A stretch of DNA of 64,000 nucleotides from Terriglobia bacterium (GTDB lineage Bacteria; Acidobacteriota; Thermoanaerobaculia; Thermoanaerobaculales; Thermoanaerobaculaceae). A model generated the notes under the pieces. That model searched no databases. It saw only the letters and a list, made by a program, of their open reading frames with translations, and was not told the DNA's origin. The DNA is taken from NCBI GenBank assembly GCA_020073245.1, contig JAIQFQ010000014.1, positions 1 to 64,000 of the forward strand, given 5' to 3'. Below, in pieces: positions 54,011 to 61,106 of the stretch. How positions within the stretch are numbered: the stretch's first letter is position 1; each line of letters begins with the position of its first letter. The position numbers were made by a program, and so were the translations under genes.

Positions 54011-56344
54011 ATGGTGCTGAACATGACGCGGAGCCGCAATCGTCGGAGCCCGGTGGCTGCACTTGGCATGCTCATCGCTGCCTCGCTGACCGGATTTGCA
54101 GACGCTGAGGGTCTGGCCGCACTTAAACTGAACGGTGAGGTCGAAGTCCATCCCTGGATTGGGAGAACGCTCGGCGTCGCGAGTTCCGGCGGGGCATTTG
54201 CCACCTTCCACGGCCAGGTTAGCCGGGCGGATGCCCTTTTCGGGAGCACCGTTCCCGAATCCGACCGAACGGCCTCGCGGTCGTCGAGCGACCCGGCGGG
54301 CGCCTCGCCCGATCTCCCGGCGGCAACCGCCACTGTCGCGAACGATGCCGCCCAGACGTTCCTCACATTCACGAGTGACCAGGGGGACTATGTCGGCCAG
54401 GGCCAGGCGTGGACATTGACCCCCGCCGACGGGACGATCACCGCCCCGGCCGCTGCCGGTAGCGTCGGAGTGCATTTCACGGGCTCGACGAGGTGGGACC
54501 TCTACTTTGCAGCGCCGGCAGGCTCTGCGCTCGTGCCTGGCATGTACGAGGGCGCGACCCGGGATGGATTCCAATCGCCGACAACACCGGGCCTGGAAAT
54601 CAGTGGCGAAGGGCGCGGATGCAACACGCTCACCGGACGGTTCGTCGTCCTCGACGCACAGTACTCTCCGACCGGAGACGTACAGAGTCTCGCGATCGAC
54701 TTTGAGCAGCACTGCGAGGGGCTGCCCCCAGCGCTCTTCGGGTCGGTCCGCTTCAACTCGGTCGTCGCCGTCGAGCCTCGCATCTCGGTGGCGCCCGCCG
54801 CCGCGTACGAGGGCGACGGCGAGCCGGTCAGCCTCGGCTTCTGGGTGTCGCTCTCCGAGCGCGCCGGTGTGCCGGTGTCGGTCGACTATACGACGGTGGA
54901 CCGGTCCGCGCACGCCGGCACCGACTACACGGCGGTGAGCGGCACCGTGACGTTCGCACCCGGGGTGACCGCGATCCAGGTGGGCGTTCCGGTGCTCGGC
55001 AACACGGTTGCCCAACCTGACCGCACGCTGGCGCTCTTGTTGAGCAACCCTACGGGCGCAGAGCTCGCGTCCGCGACGGCGACCGGCACCATCCTGGACG
55101 ACGACGCGGGCAGGACGCTCCTCGCTTTCGACAGCGAAGTGGGGGACTGGGTCGGTCAGGGTCAGGCGTGGACGCTGACGCCCCTCGACGGGCCGATCAC
55201 GGCGTCAACCGGGAGCAATTCCGTCTCGGTGCAGTTCCGAGGCTCCGAGTGGTGGGAGCTCTACTTCGCGGCGCCGGGCGGAGCCGTGCTGGTACCCGGC
55301 GTCTACGAGGGCGCGACCCGGTGGGGTTTCCAGTCGCCGATCGGGCCAGGCCTTGACGTCAGCGGCGCCTCGCGCGGATGCAACACGCTGACCGGACGCT
55401 TCGTCGTTCTCGACGCGCAGTACTCCCTGACGGGCGCCCCTCAGAACCTCGCGATCGATTTCGAGCAGCACTGCGACGGCGTGCCCGCGGCGCTCTTCGG
55501 GTCGGTCCGCTTCAATTCGGTTGTCTCGGTCGAACCCCGCGTCTCGGTGGCGCCCGCCGCCGCGTACGAGGGCGACGGCGAGCCGGTCAGCCTCGGCTTC
55601 TGGGTCTCGCTCTCCGAGCGCGCCGGCGCGCCGGTGTCGGTCGACTACACGACGGTGGATCAATCCGCGCACGCCGGCACCGACTATACGGCGGCGAGCG
55701 GCACCGTGACATTCGCGCCCGGGGTGACGGCGATCCGGGTCGACGTGCCGGTGCTCGGGAACACGGTGGCCCAACCGAGCCGCACGCTCGCGTTGTCGCT
55801 GAGCAATCCGGTGGGCGCCCCGCTCGCCTTCCCGACGGCGACCGGCACGGTCCTGGACGACGATGCCGCTCGGACGTTCCTCGTCTTCGACAGCGACCCG
55901 GGGGACTCCATCGGCGAGGGCCGGGCGTGGACGCTGGCGCCCCTCGACGGGAGGATCACGGTTTCGGCCGCCACCGGCAGCGCCGGAGTGCATTTCTATG
56001 GTTCCACGTGGTGGGACCTCTACTTTGCAGCGCCGGCAGGCACTGCGCTCGCGCCTGGCTTGTACGAAGGCGCGACCCGGGATGGGTTCCAATCGCCGAC
56101 AACACCGGGCCTGGAAATCAGTGGCGACGGCCGCGGCTGCAACACGCTCACCGGACGTTTCCTCGTCCTCGACGCGCAGTACTCTCCGACCGGCGAGGTG
56201 CAGAGCCTCGCGATCGACTTCGAGCAGCATTGCGAGGGGCTTCCGCCGGCGCTCTTCGGGTCGGTCCGCTTCAACTCGATGCTCTCCGCGAACCCTCGCG
56301 GCACCTTCGAGCGGCATGCCCGGCGACATCTAGGCCGCATCTAA
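54011..56344 (+). CDS. Secreted Calx-beta repeat protein with 253-residue duplications
   Basis: 777 residues with a signal peptide (PVAALGMLIAASLTGFADA). Architecture A-B-A-B-A. Module A (about 140 residues, three copies near 54355-54768, 55114-55527 and 55873-56286) contains WWDLYFAAPAG, YEGATRDGFQSP, GRGCNTLTGRFVVLDAQYS and AIDFEQHC. Module B (two copies) is a Calx-beta domain (VSVDYTTVD, HAGTDYTAVSGTVTFAPGVT). The repeat period is 759 bp and whole stretches over 50 bp are identical between copies, so the expansion is recent. The C-terminus (MLSANPRGTFERHARRHLGR) departs abruptly from the repeat and the gene is followed by a large fold-back element, suggesting truncation. Confidence 0.82.
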   Translation: MVLNMTRSRNRRSPVAALGMLIAASLTGFADAEGLAALKLNGEVEVHPWIGRTLGVASSGGAFATFHGQVSRADALFGSTVPESDRTASRSSSDPAGASPDLPAATATVANDAAQTFLTFTSDQGDYVGQGQAWTLTPADGTITAPAAAGSVGVHFTGSTRWDLYFAAPAGSALVPGMYEGATRDGFQSPTTPGLEISGEGRGCNTLTGRFVVLDAQYSPTGDVQSLAIDFEQHCEGLPPALFGSVRFNSVVAVEPRISVAPAAAYEGDGEPVSLGFWVSLSERAGVPVSVDYTTVDRSAHAGTDYTAVSGTVTFAPGVTAIQVGVPVLGNTVAQPDRTLALLLSNPTGAELASATATGTILDDDAGRTLLAFDSEVGDWVGQGQAWTLTPLDGPITASTGSNSVSVQFRGSEWWELYFAAPGGAVLVPGVYEGATRWGFQSPIGPGLDVSGASRGCNTLTGRFVVLDAQYSLTGAPQNLAIDFEQHCDGVPAALFGSVRFNSVVSVEPRVSVAPAAAYEGDGEPVSLGFWVSLSERAGAPVSVDYTTVDQSAHAGTDYTAASGTVTFAPGVTAIRVDVPVLGNTVAQPSRTLALSLSNPVGAPLAFPTATGTVLDDDAARTFLVFDSDPGDSIGEGRAWTLAPLDGRITVSAATGSAGVHFYGSTWWDLYFAAPAGTALAPGLYEGATRDGFQSPTTPGLEISGDGRGCNTLTGRFLVLDAQYSPTGEVQSLAIDFEQHCEGLPPALFGSVRFNSMLSANPRGTFERHARRHLGRI

Positions 56345-56351
56345 TCGGGGC

Positions 56352-56645
56352 ATGGGGTACGGCAGAGACGCGCAGAGGAGCAGAGGGGCTTAGGGGCAGA
56401 GGAGCTAAGAACGTTCGAAGGTTCCAAGGTTCGACGAAGAAGGGTAAAAGGTCAAACGCAAAAGGGCAAAGAGAAGAAACGACGCGAAACGGCGCGGCCT
56501 CTATCGGGTTGAGTCTTCCGTTTGACCTCTTCCGTTTCACGTTTGACTCGTCCTGCTTCATTGGGAACTTGCGGACATTCGGACCTGTGAACCTACGAAC
56601 GGCTTCTGCTCCTCTGCTCCCCTGCTCCTCCGCGCCTCCGCAGAT
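56352..56645. repeat. Composite nested fold-back element (three repeat classes)
   Basis: From outside to centre the left half carries GCAGAGGA octads (56360-56405), GTTCGAAG octads (56411-56435) and ACGTCAA-like heptads (56440-56478). The right half carries the same three classes as complements in reverse order: CTTCCGTTTGACCTCTTCCG (56514-56550), GGACCTGTGAACCTACGAAC (56580-56600) and CTGCTCCTCTGCTCCCCTGC (about 56607-56640). It fills the gap between the repeat protein and the next convergent gene. Confidence 0.8.
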
Positions 56646-56647
56646 CC

Positions 56648-57472
56648 CTATTTGCGGAGAGCGTCCGAGGTGGTCTGCTTGATTTTTGCCCAATCGATCT
56701 GGGAGCCCCATGCGGAGTGCGGGATCGCGAACACGCCGAGCGTGACGATCGCCGCGGCGAGCACTGTACCCCGCGCCCGGCGCCCGCCGCGGAGAGCCCA
56801 CACCGCGAGGATCCAGGCCAGCACCGCGAGCAGGGTCTTGTTGTCGGTGAGGTCCCACCCGTACGGTGCGCCCGCCCACCACTCGCCGAATGCGAACTTC
56901 TGCACGGCGGGTCCCAGCATGAACCCGCCGACGACGAACGACGCCAGGGCGGCCCGGGCACAGCGCCGTGGCGTCCCGTCGGATGCGAGCGCCTCGATCC
57001 CGGCCCGCGAAGCGAAGAGCAGTCCCAGGAACATCGCCGTAATGTGGGGGATCAGGATCCACGGCGGAACGTCGCCCCTGAAGCGGGTGATCGCCGGCCG
57101 CCGAGGGAAGATGGCCTGTTCGTCCCCGTGCCGCAGCCGCACCTGGTATTCGAGCTTCCCCGCCGCGGGCTGCTTCGGGAGGGTCGTGTGCAGATCCTGC
57201 CCCTCGCGCTGCAGCTCCGTGATCTGCCAGGGGTCGGAGGTCGGGTACCGACGCCACACGACCTCGCCGCTCACGCCGGCGTCGGGAGCCCGGACCGTGA
57301 TCGGCTGGTCCGAGGCGATGCCGTGCGAGCGCTGGAGGGTCATCGCGATACGCTGACCCCCGATCGACACCGTCCCGCGCGCCGGGTACGTCGGCCCGCT
57401 CACGCGCTGCCATACGAGCGAGCCGAGGGTGATCGCCACAGCAAGCGCCCAGCGGCACGCCGTACCAGTCAC
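56648..57472 (-). CDS. Membrane protein of unknown function
   Basis: 274 residues from GTG 57472 (GGAGG 5 nt upstream; overlaps the yitT-like stop as GTGA). One N-terminal signal/TM helix, an extracytoplasmic beta-rich domain of about 110 residues (VVWRRYPTSDPWQ), then four TM helices. FAFGEWWAGAPYGWDLTDNK between helices is a motif I associate with an uncharacterised family common in Bacteroidota. No enzymatic motif. Confidence 0.75.
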   Translation of the reverse strand: MTGTACRWALAVAITLGSLVWQRVSGPTYPARGTVSIGGQRIAMTLQRSHGIASDQPITVRAPDAGVSGEVVWRRYPTSDPWQITELQREGQDLHTTLPKQPAAGKLEYQVRLRHGDEQAIFPRRPAITRFRGDVPPWILIPHITAMFLGLLFASRAGIEALASDGTPRRCARAALASFVVGGFMLGPAVQKFAFGEWWAGAPYGWDLTDNKTLLAVLAWILAVWALRGGRRARGTVLAAAIVTLGVFAIPHSAWGSQIDWAKIKQTTSDALRK

Positions 57473-58353
57473 AGCGCCTCCTCTCCGGCGTGGGGCGCGA
57501 AACCCTCCCCCAGTACCTCTTGCGCCGGCGTGATCGCGACGAACGCGGCTCGGTCGACGTGCGCCACGAGCCTCTTGAGACGGCCGACCTCGTGCGGGGT
57601 CACGACGACGTACAGCACCGGCCGTTCCTCACCCGTGTAGCCGCCCTGCCCGTGCAGCACCGTGACCCCGCGGCCGAGCTTCCCGAGCACGGCCTCGCGC
57701 ACGGCGTCGGGTTTCTGGCTGATGATCAGCGCGGCGCGCGCCGCGGAGAATCCTGTCTGAACCACATCGAGCACGCGGGCCGACACGAACGCGAGCGCCA
57801 GGGCGACCATCACGGCCTCGGCGCCGAAGAGAAACGCGGCCCCGGCGAAGATCGCGACGTTCATGGCGAGAAGCGCCTGCCCGATCCCCACCCCCAGGTA
57901 CCGGTGGGCGAGCCTGGCCAGGATGTCGGTGCCGCCCGTCGTCCCCCGTCCCCGGAACACCAGGCCCATGCCGAAGCCGTCAAGGAGACCTCCGTAGCAG
58001 ATGACCAGCAGGCGGTCGTGCGTCGGAGGCACCAGGAACGGCGCCGTGAGGTCGATGCCTATCGAGAGCACCATCACGGACACCACCGTGCGCACGAAGA
58101 AACGGATCCCGCCGGCGAACCGCCAGCCAAGCCAGAGCAGCGGCAGGTTGAGCAGCAGCACCACCATGCCGACAGGAGTTTTGAACAGGTGGTGCGCGAT
58201 GATCGAGAGGCCAGTGACGCCACCGGAGACCACGTTGTTGGGCACGAAGAAGAGGTTCGTGCCGGCCGCGACCATGAGAGAGCCGGCGATGATCTGGGCG
58301 TAGTCGAACGCAACGCCCCACCGTCCCGTCGGTGCCACGACCGGCAGTTTCAT
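57469..58353 (-). CDS. YitT family membrane protein with DUF2179 domain
   Basis: 294 residues. Five to six TM helices with PNNVVSGGVTGLSIIAHHLF and GRGTTGGTDILARL, the DUF161/YitT signatures, then a cytoplasmic DUF2179 domain (LHGQGGYTGEERPVLYVVV) that is ferredoxin-like and may bind a ligand. Transport substrate unknown. ATG 58353 lacks a clear ribosome-binding site. It is translationally coupled to the membrane protein downstream. Confidence 0.88.
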   Translation of the reverse strand: MKLPVVAPTGRWGVAFDYAQIIAGSLMVAAGTNLFFVPNNVVSGGVTGLSIIAHHLFKTPVGMVVLLLNLPLLWLGWRFAGGIRFFVRTVVSVMVLSIGIDLTAPFLVPPTHDRLLVICYGGLLDGFGMGLVFRGRGTTGGTDILARLAHRYLGVGIGQALLAMNVAIFAGAAFLFGAEAVMVALALAFVSARVLDVVQTGFSAARAALIISQKPDAVREAVLGKLGRGVTVLHGQGGYTGEERPVLYVVVTPHEVGRLKRLVAHVDRAAFVAITPAQEVLGEGFAPHAGEEAL

Positions 58354-58438
58354 GGGGTTGCATGGTGTCACGAAGCCGCGGCGTTGCCAAGCTTTGCCGT
58401 TCGCTGGGCTTTTGCTACCCTCTTCCCCGGAGGGCGCC

Positions 58439-58732
58439 ATGCTCGAAGCAGTGGTCCTGATCAACGTCAAGCCGGGCCAGCTCCACGTCGTGGCGGATGC
58501 GCTGCTGGAGCGGGAGGGAGTCCACGAGCTGTACTCGGTTGCGGGCGCCTACGATCTCGTTGCGGTCCTGCGCACCTCCCGCAACGAGCGGCTCGAGGAG
58601 TTGGTGACAGGCGAGATCGCCGCCCTCCCGGGCGTCGAGCGAACGACGACGCTGGTCGCGTTCCGCTGCCTCTCCCGCCGCGAGGCCGACGGCACGTTCT
58701 CGGTCGGTTTCGACCCCAAATCCGCCGGGTAG
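58439..58732 (+). CDS. Stand-alone Lrp/AsnC effector-binding (RAM) domain protein
   Basis: A 97-residue protein corresponding to the C-terminal ligand-binding domain of Lrp/AsnC regulators without the DNA-binding helix-turn-helix: AVVLINVKPGQLHVVADALL, VAGAYDLVAVLRT and ELVTGEIAALPGVERTTTLV. Such proteins form rings and bind amino acids, and may modulate full-length Lrp proteins. GGAGGG precedes ATG 58439. Divergent from yitT with an 85-bp shared promoter region. Confidence 0.88.
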   Translation: MLEAVVLINVKPGQLHVVADALLEREGVHELYSVAGAYDLVAVLRTSRNERLEELVTGEIAALPGVERTTTLVAFRCLSRREADGTFSVGFDPKSAG

Positions 58733-58872
58733 GCACCGGGGCTATCTGTCCGCAACGCCCGGCACCCGACTCGGCCTCTCCCGGTGTTCTGAGCGTGGCG
58801 ACTGCTGCCCGCAGGTTGCCCGCCCAGGAAGACGGCCTGCTGACACCGCCACCCAAGGAACTCCCTCTGTGT

Positions 58873-58906
58873 TTGGCGATGGTCTCTGAACTGGTCCATA
58901 ATATGG
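58873..58906 (+). promoter_or_regulatory. Promoter and palindromic operator of the toxin-antitoxin pair
   Basis: TTGGCG (58873-58878), 18 nt, CATAAT (58897-58902). The -10 lies inside CCATAATATGG (58896-58906), a perfect 5-bp inverted repeat around one base. This is typical of autorepression by Phd/YefM antitoxins. Confidence 0.55.
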
Positions 58907-58919
58907 TCTGGAGGGCGTC

Positions 58920-59174
58920 ATGACCACGGTGCCTTTGTCGGAAGCGAAGACCCACCTCGCGCGCCTGCTCGCGGAGGTCGAGAACCTCGGCGAGGGCGTG
59001 ACGATCACGAGGTCCGGCCGCCCCGCCGGCGTGCTCCTGTCGATCGACGAGTACGAGGGGTTGATCGAGACGCTTGACATCCTGGCGGACGGAAAGCTGA
59101 TGACCTCGCTGCGCAAGGGCCTGCGCGACGCGGAGGCAGGGCGCACCGCCGGGGACGACGAGGTCTGGCGGTGA
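58920..59174 (+). CDS. Phd/YefM-type antitoxin
   Basis: 84 residues. TTVPLSEAKTHLARLLAEVE and GVTITRSGRPAGVLLSIDEY are the Phd/YefM DNA-binding fold with its characteristic 'RxGrPxaVLls-x-eEY' region. The C-terminal half should bind and neutralise the toxin. GGAGGG lies upstream. The stop overlaps the toxin start as GTGA. Confidence 0.93.
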   Translation: MTTVPLSEAKTHLARLLAEVENLGEGVTITRSGRPAGVLLSIDEYEGLIETLDILADGKLMTSLRKGLRDAEAGRTAGDDEVWR

Positions 59175-59446
59175 CGTGGGAGTTGCGGTACACCCAGACG
59201 GCGGCGAGGGCGATCCGGAAGCTCGACCCCCAGATCAAGGCCAGGGTCCGCGCCGCTCTCGACGCGCTACGTGAGGACCCGCAACGCGGCAAGCCCCTTC
59301 AGCTCACGCTCAAGGGGCTGTACTCCTGGCGCACCGGCGACTGGCGCATCGTCTACCGCATCGAGGCCGAACGCATCGAGATCCTCGTCGTCACCGTCGG
59401 CCACCGCCGCGAGGTCTACGAGCGCGTCCGCGAGCTCCTCCGCTAG
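59171..59446 (+). CDS. RelE/ParE-superfamily toxin
   Basis: 91 residues from GTG 59171. ELRYTQTAARAIRKLDPQIK, LKGLYSWRTGDWRIVYRIEA and VVTVGHRREVYER match RelE-type mRNA interferases: the Arg in WRTGDWRIVYR and the C-terminal His-Arg-x-x-x-Tyr are RelE-like. It forms a type II module with the overlapping antitoxin. Confidence 0.93.
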   Translation: MTWELRYTQTAARAIRKLDPQIKARVRAALDALREDPQRGKPLQLTLKGLYSWRTGDWRIVYRIEAERIEILVVTVGHRREVYERVRELLR

Positions 59447-59544
59447 CTGTCGGTTTCGCACCCAACACTTCAGCTACTTGCGTGCCAGGCACTTCCTCTG
59501 CTTCGCCCACAGGGCATCACAAGAAGGTGAGATAGTGATACCTC

Positions 59545-59560
59545 TATGAGTAGGTCGGTC
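59545..59560. repeat. Left terminal inverted repeat of the IS element
   Basis: TATGAGTAGGTCGGTC; the exact reverse complement of 60945-60960. It lies 1 nt inside the flank segment GTGATACCT. Confidence 0.88.
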
Positions 59561-59840
59561 GAGTCAAGCCTAGCCTCCTCCCCTCGGTGAGTCGTTGATC
59601 TGCCGTGGCCTCGGTTGGAAGCGTGCGCCGCGCATCAACCGTCTATTCGCACTCGTCATGGCTATCTGCAGCCGCCGGTGCATGCTTGGGTTCGGTGAGG
59701 CGGGGGGCGCTCCCATCAGGTACGCGAGCTGACGAGCGCGACTCGGCTCGCTGCCCCAGGTATCACACGGAGTCGCCCCACCGATGCAGTGCGCCACGTT
59801 GCTCACCCTCCGAGGTCGGTCTCTTTCGCCTCCTTCCATC
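59561..59840 (-). ncRNA. Candidate bridge RNA of the IS1111-type element
   Basis: 280 nt downstream of the transposase with no gene. On the minus strand, a stem (GGGGCG-A-CUCC at 59779-59769 with GGAGCGCCCC at 59713-59704) encloses an internal loop. Its 5' side reads GTGATACCT (59766-59758) and its 3' side GTACCTGAT (59723-59715), separated by a 10-bp hairpin (GCGAGC and CGAG arms, 59724-59751). The first segment is identical to the left flank (59535-59543). The second is the reverse complement of the right flank (60963-60971). This is the target-loop design of IS110 bridge RNAs. GAGACCGACCTC at 59823-59812 matches the element ends and may be a donor guide. Confidence 0.68.
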
Positions 59841-60866
59841 TCATGCGGCTGCAGCGATCTCCGGCCGCAGAGCCTGGTAATCCTCGCCTGTCACCCACAG
59901 CCGGTGCAGGAGCACGGCCAGCTTGCGGGCCAGCGCCACCACCGCCTTCTTCTTGCCGATCCGCCCGGCCAGCTGCTCGGCCCAGCGCTTGAGCTCCGTC
60001 TCCTGGCGGCTGCGCAGACAGCCGTGCGCAGCCTGGACGAGCAGCCGGCGCATCTCGCCGTCACCGTGCCGGGTGATGGACCCGAAGTGCGAGCGCTCCG
60101 CCGACTCGCGCATCCGGGGCCGCAGGCCGAGGAAGCTCGCGACATCGCGACTGGTGCGGAATCGGCTCGGGTCCTCGATGCACAGCACGTAGGAGAGGGC
60201 GACCAGCGGTCCGATCCCCGGCACCTGCTGGAAGCGCGCCACCTCCGGAAACGACCGCTCCACCTCCGCCACCTCGCCGTCGAGCGCCCGGACCTTCTCG
60301 TCGAGCTCGAGGGCGGTGGCGACCAACGGCGCCACCAGGGCGCACAACTCCTCGGGCACCTTCCCGGTGGTCAAGGCCCGGGCCAAGCGCTCCGGCCGCC
60401 GGCCTGGCACGCGGTAGCCGAACGAGCGCAGCAGTCCGCTGCTGGTATTCAGGCAGGCGGTCCGGCTGTTGACCAGGGTGCGGCGCACCCGCAGCATCCC
60501 CCGCAGCCGTTGGGTCTCCTCGCGGCGATGCCGGATCGGGCAGAGCAGCGCCGGGTCCATGCGCACCAGCCTGGCCAGCGCCTCCGCGTCCACCCGGTCG
60601 TTCTTCAAGGTGCTCTCCGCAATCAGCCGCACCCGCTGGGCGTTGGCCACGATGACCTCGTGGCCGAGCCCTGCCAAGATTCGCCCGACCCAGGGCGAGA
60701 GCCCCGACGCTTCGATGCAGATGCGCATCGGCGCCCGACCCCCGAACCACCGCACGAACGACCTCTCGGTGGTTGGGATCTTGGCGAGCTCGCTGGTCTC
60801 GCCGGACTCCTCCACCACGCAGACCTCACTCGACTTCAGGTGTAGGTCAATGCCACAATTCTCCAC
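59841..60866 (-). CDS. IS110/IS1111-family transposase (DEDD recombinase)
   Basis: 341 residues from GTG 60866. N-terminal RuvC-like DEDD domain with Asp7 (CGIDLHL), Glu52 (CIEASG), Asp90 and Asp93 (LKNDRVDAEALARL). The C-terminal Tnp domain has QVPGIGPLVALSYVL (HhH-like), VASFLGLRPRMRES and FGSITRHGDGEMRRLLVQAA with the conserved Ser. Full length, no frameshift, so possibly active. It recombines DNA guided by the element's own RNA in related systems. Confidence 0.95.
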   Translation of the reverse strand: MENCGIDLHLKSSEVCVVEESGETSELAKIPTTERSFVRWFGGRAPMRICIEASGLSPWVGRILAGLGHEVIVANAQRVRLIAESTLKNDRVDAEALARLVRMDPALLCPIRHRREETQRLRGMLRVRRTLVNSRTACLNTSSGLLRSFGYRVPGRRPERLARALTTGKVPEELCALVAPLVATALELDEKVRALDGEVAEVERSFPEVARFQQVPGIGPLVALSYVLCIEDPSRFRTSRDVASFLGLRPRMRESAERSHFGSITRHGDGEMRRLLVQAAHGCLRSRQETELKRWAEQLAGRIGKKKAVVALARKLAVLLHRLWVTGEDYQALRPEIAAAA

Positions 60867-60944
60867 GGTCGGTCTCCCTTCGTCCTTGGGCCTCGAGCCC
60901 GTACGGGTTATATGGCGAGCTCTACGCTACGCCGCAAACCGGGA

Positions 60945-60960
60945 GACCGACCTACTCATA
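60945..60960. repeat. Right terminal inverted repeat of the IS element
   Basis: GACCGACCTACTCATA; the reverse complement of 59545-59560. Its inner part, GGGAGACCGACC (60941-60952), also pairs perfectly with GGTCGGTCTCCC at 60867-60878, so the region before the transposase start can fold into a 12-bp hairpin. Confidence 0.88.
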
Positions 60961-61106
60961 CAATCAGGTACCGATGCGGTTTCGCGGCGTTCGTGGCGCT
61001 TGTCGTGGCCGGAACGCGCAGGCGACCGGTACTCGCCGTCCTGGTCTCAGCCAGCGCGCTCGTTCAGGACTCGTTTATGGGCCCTGCGTTCTGGTCTTCT
61101 CCGCGC

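Larger units (their letters stand above)
59545..60960 (-). mobile_element. IS110-family element, IS1111 type, complete
   Basis: A 1416-bp element bounded by perfect 16-bp inverted repeats (TATGAGTAGGTCGGTC at 59545-59560 and its complement at 60945-60960). It has one DEDD transposase gene, 78 bp upstream of it and 280 bp of non-coding DNA downstream. Terminal or subterminal inverted repeats and a long 3' non-coding end are marks of the IS1111 group. No target duplication is seen, as expected. The core AGGTCGGTCTC also occurs inside, at 59812-59823 and 60867-60878. Confidence 0.88.

Noticed and set aside
59570-59839. 89-codon minus-strand ORF in the IS 3' end
   Set aside because: Composition is Arg/Pro/Ser-rich with no homology I recognise, and the same DNA forms the structured guide-bearing RNA candidate.
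60961-61106. Plus-strand hydrophobic frame after the IS, possibly an interrupted gene
   Set aside because: No matching sequence on the left side of the insertion and third-position GC is not gene-like; no evidence of a split gene.
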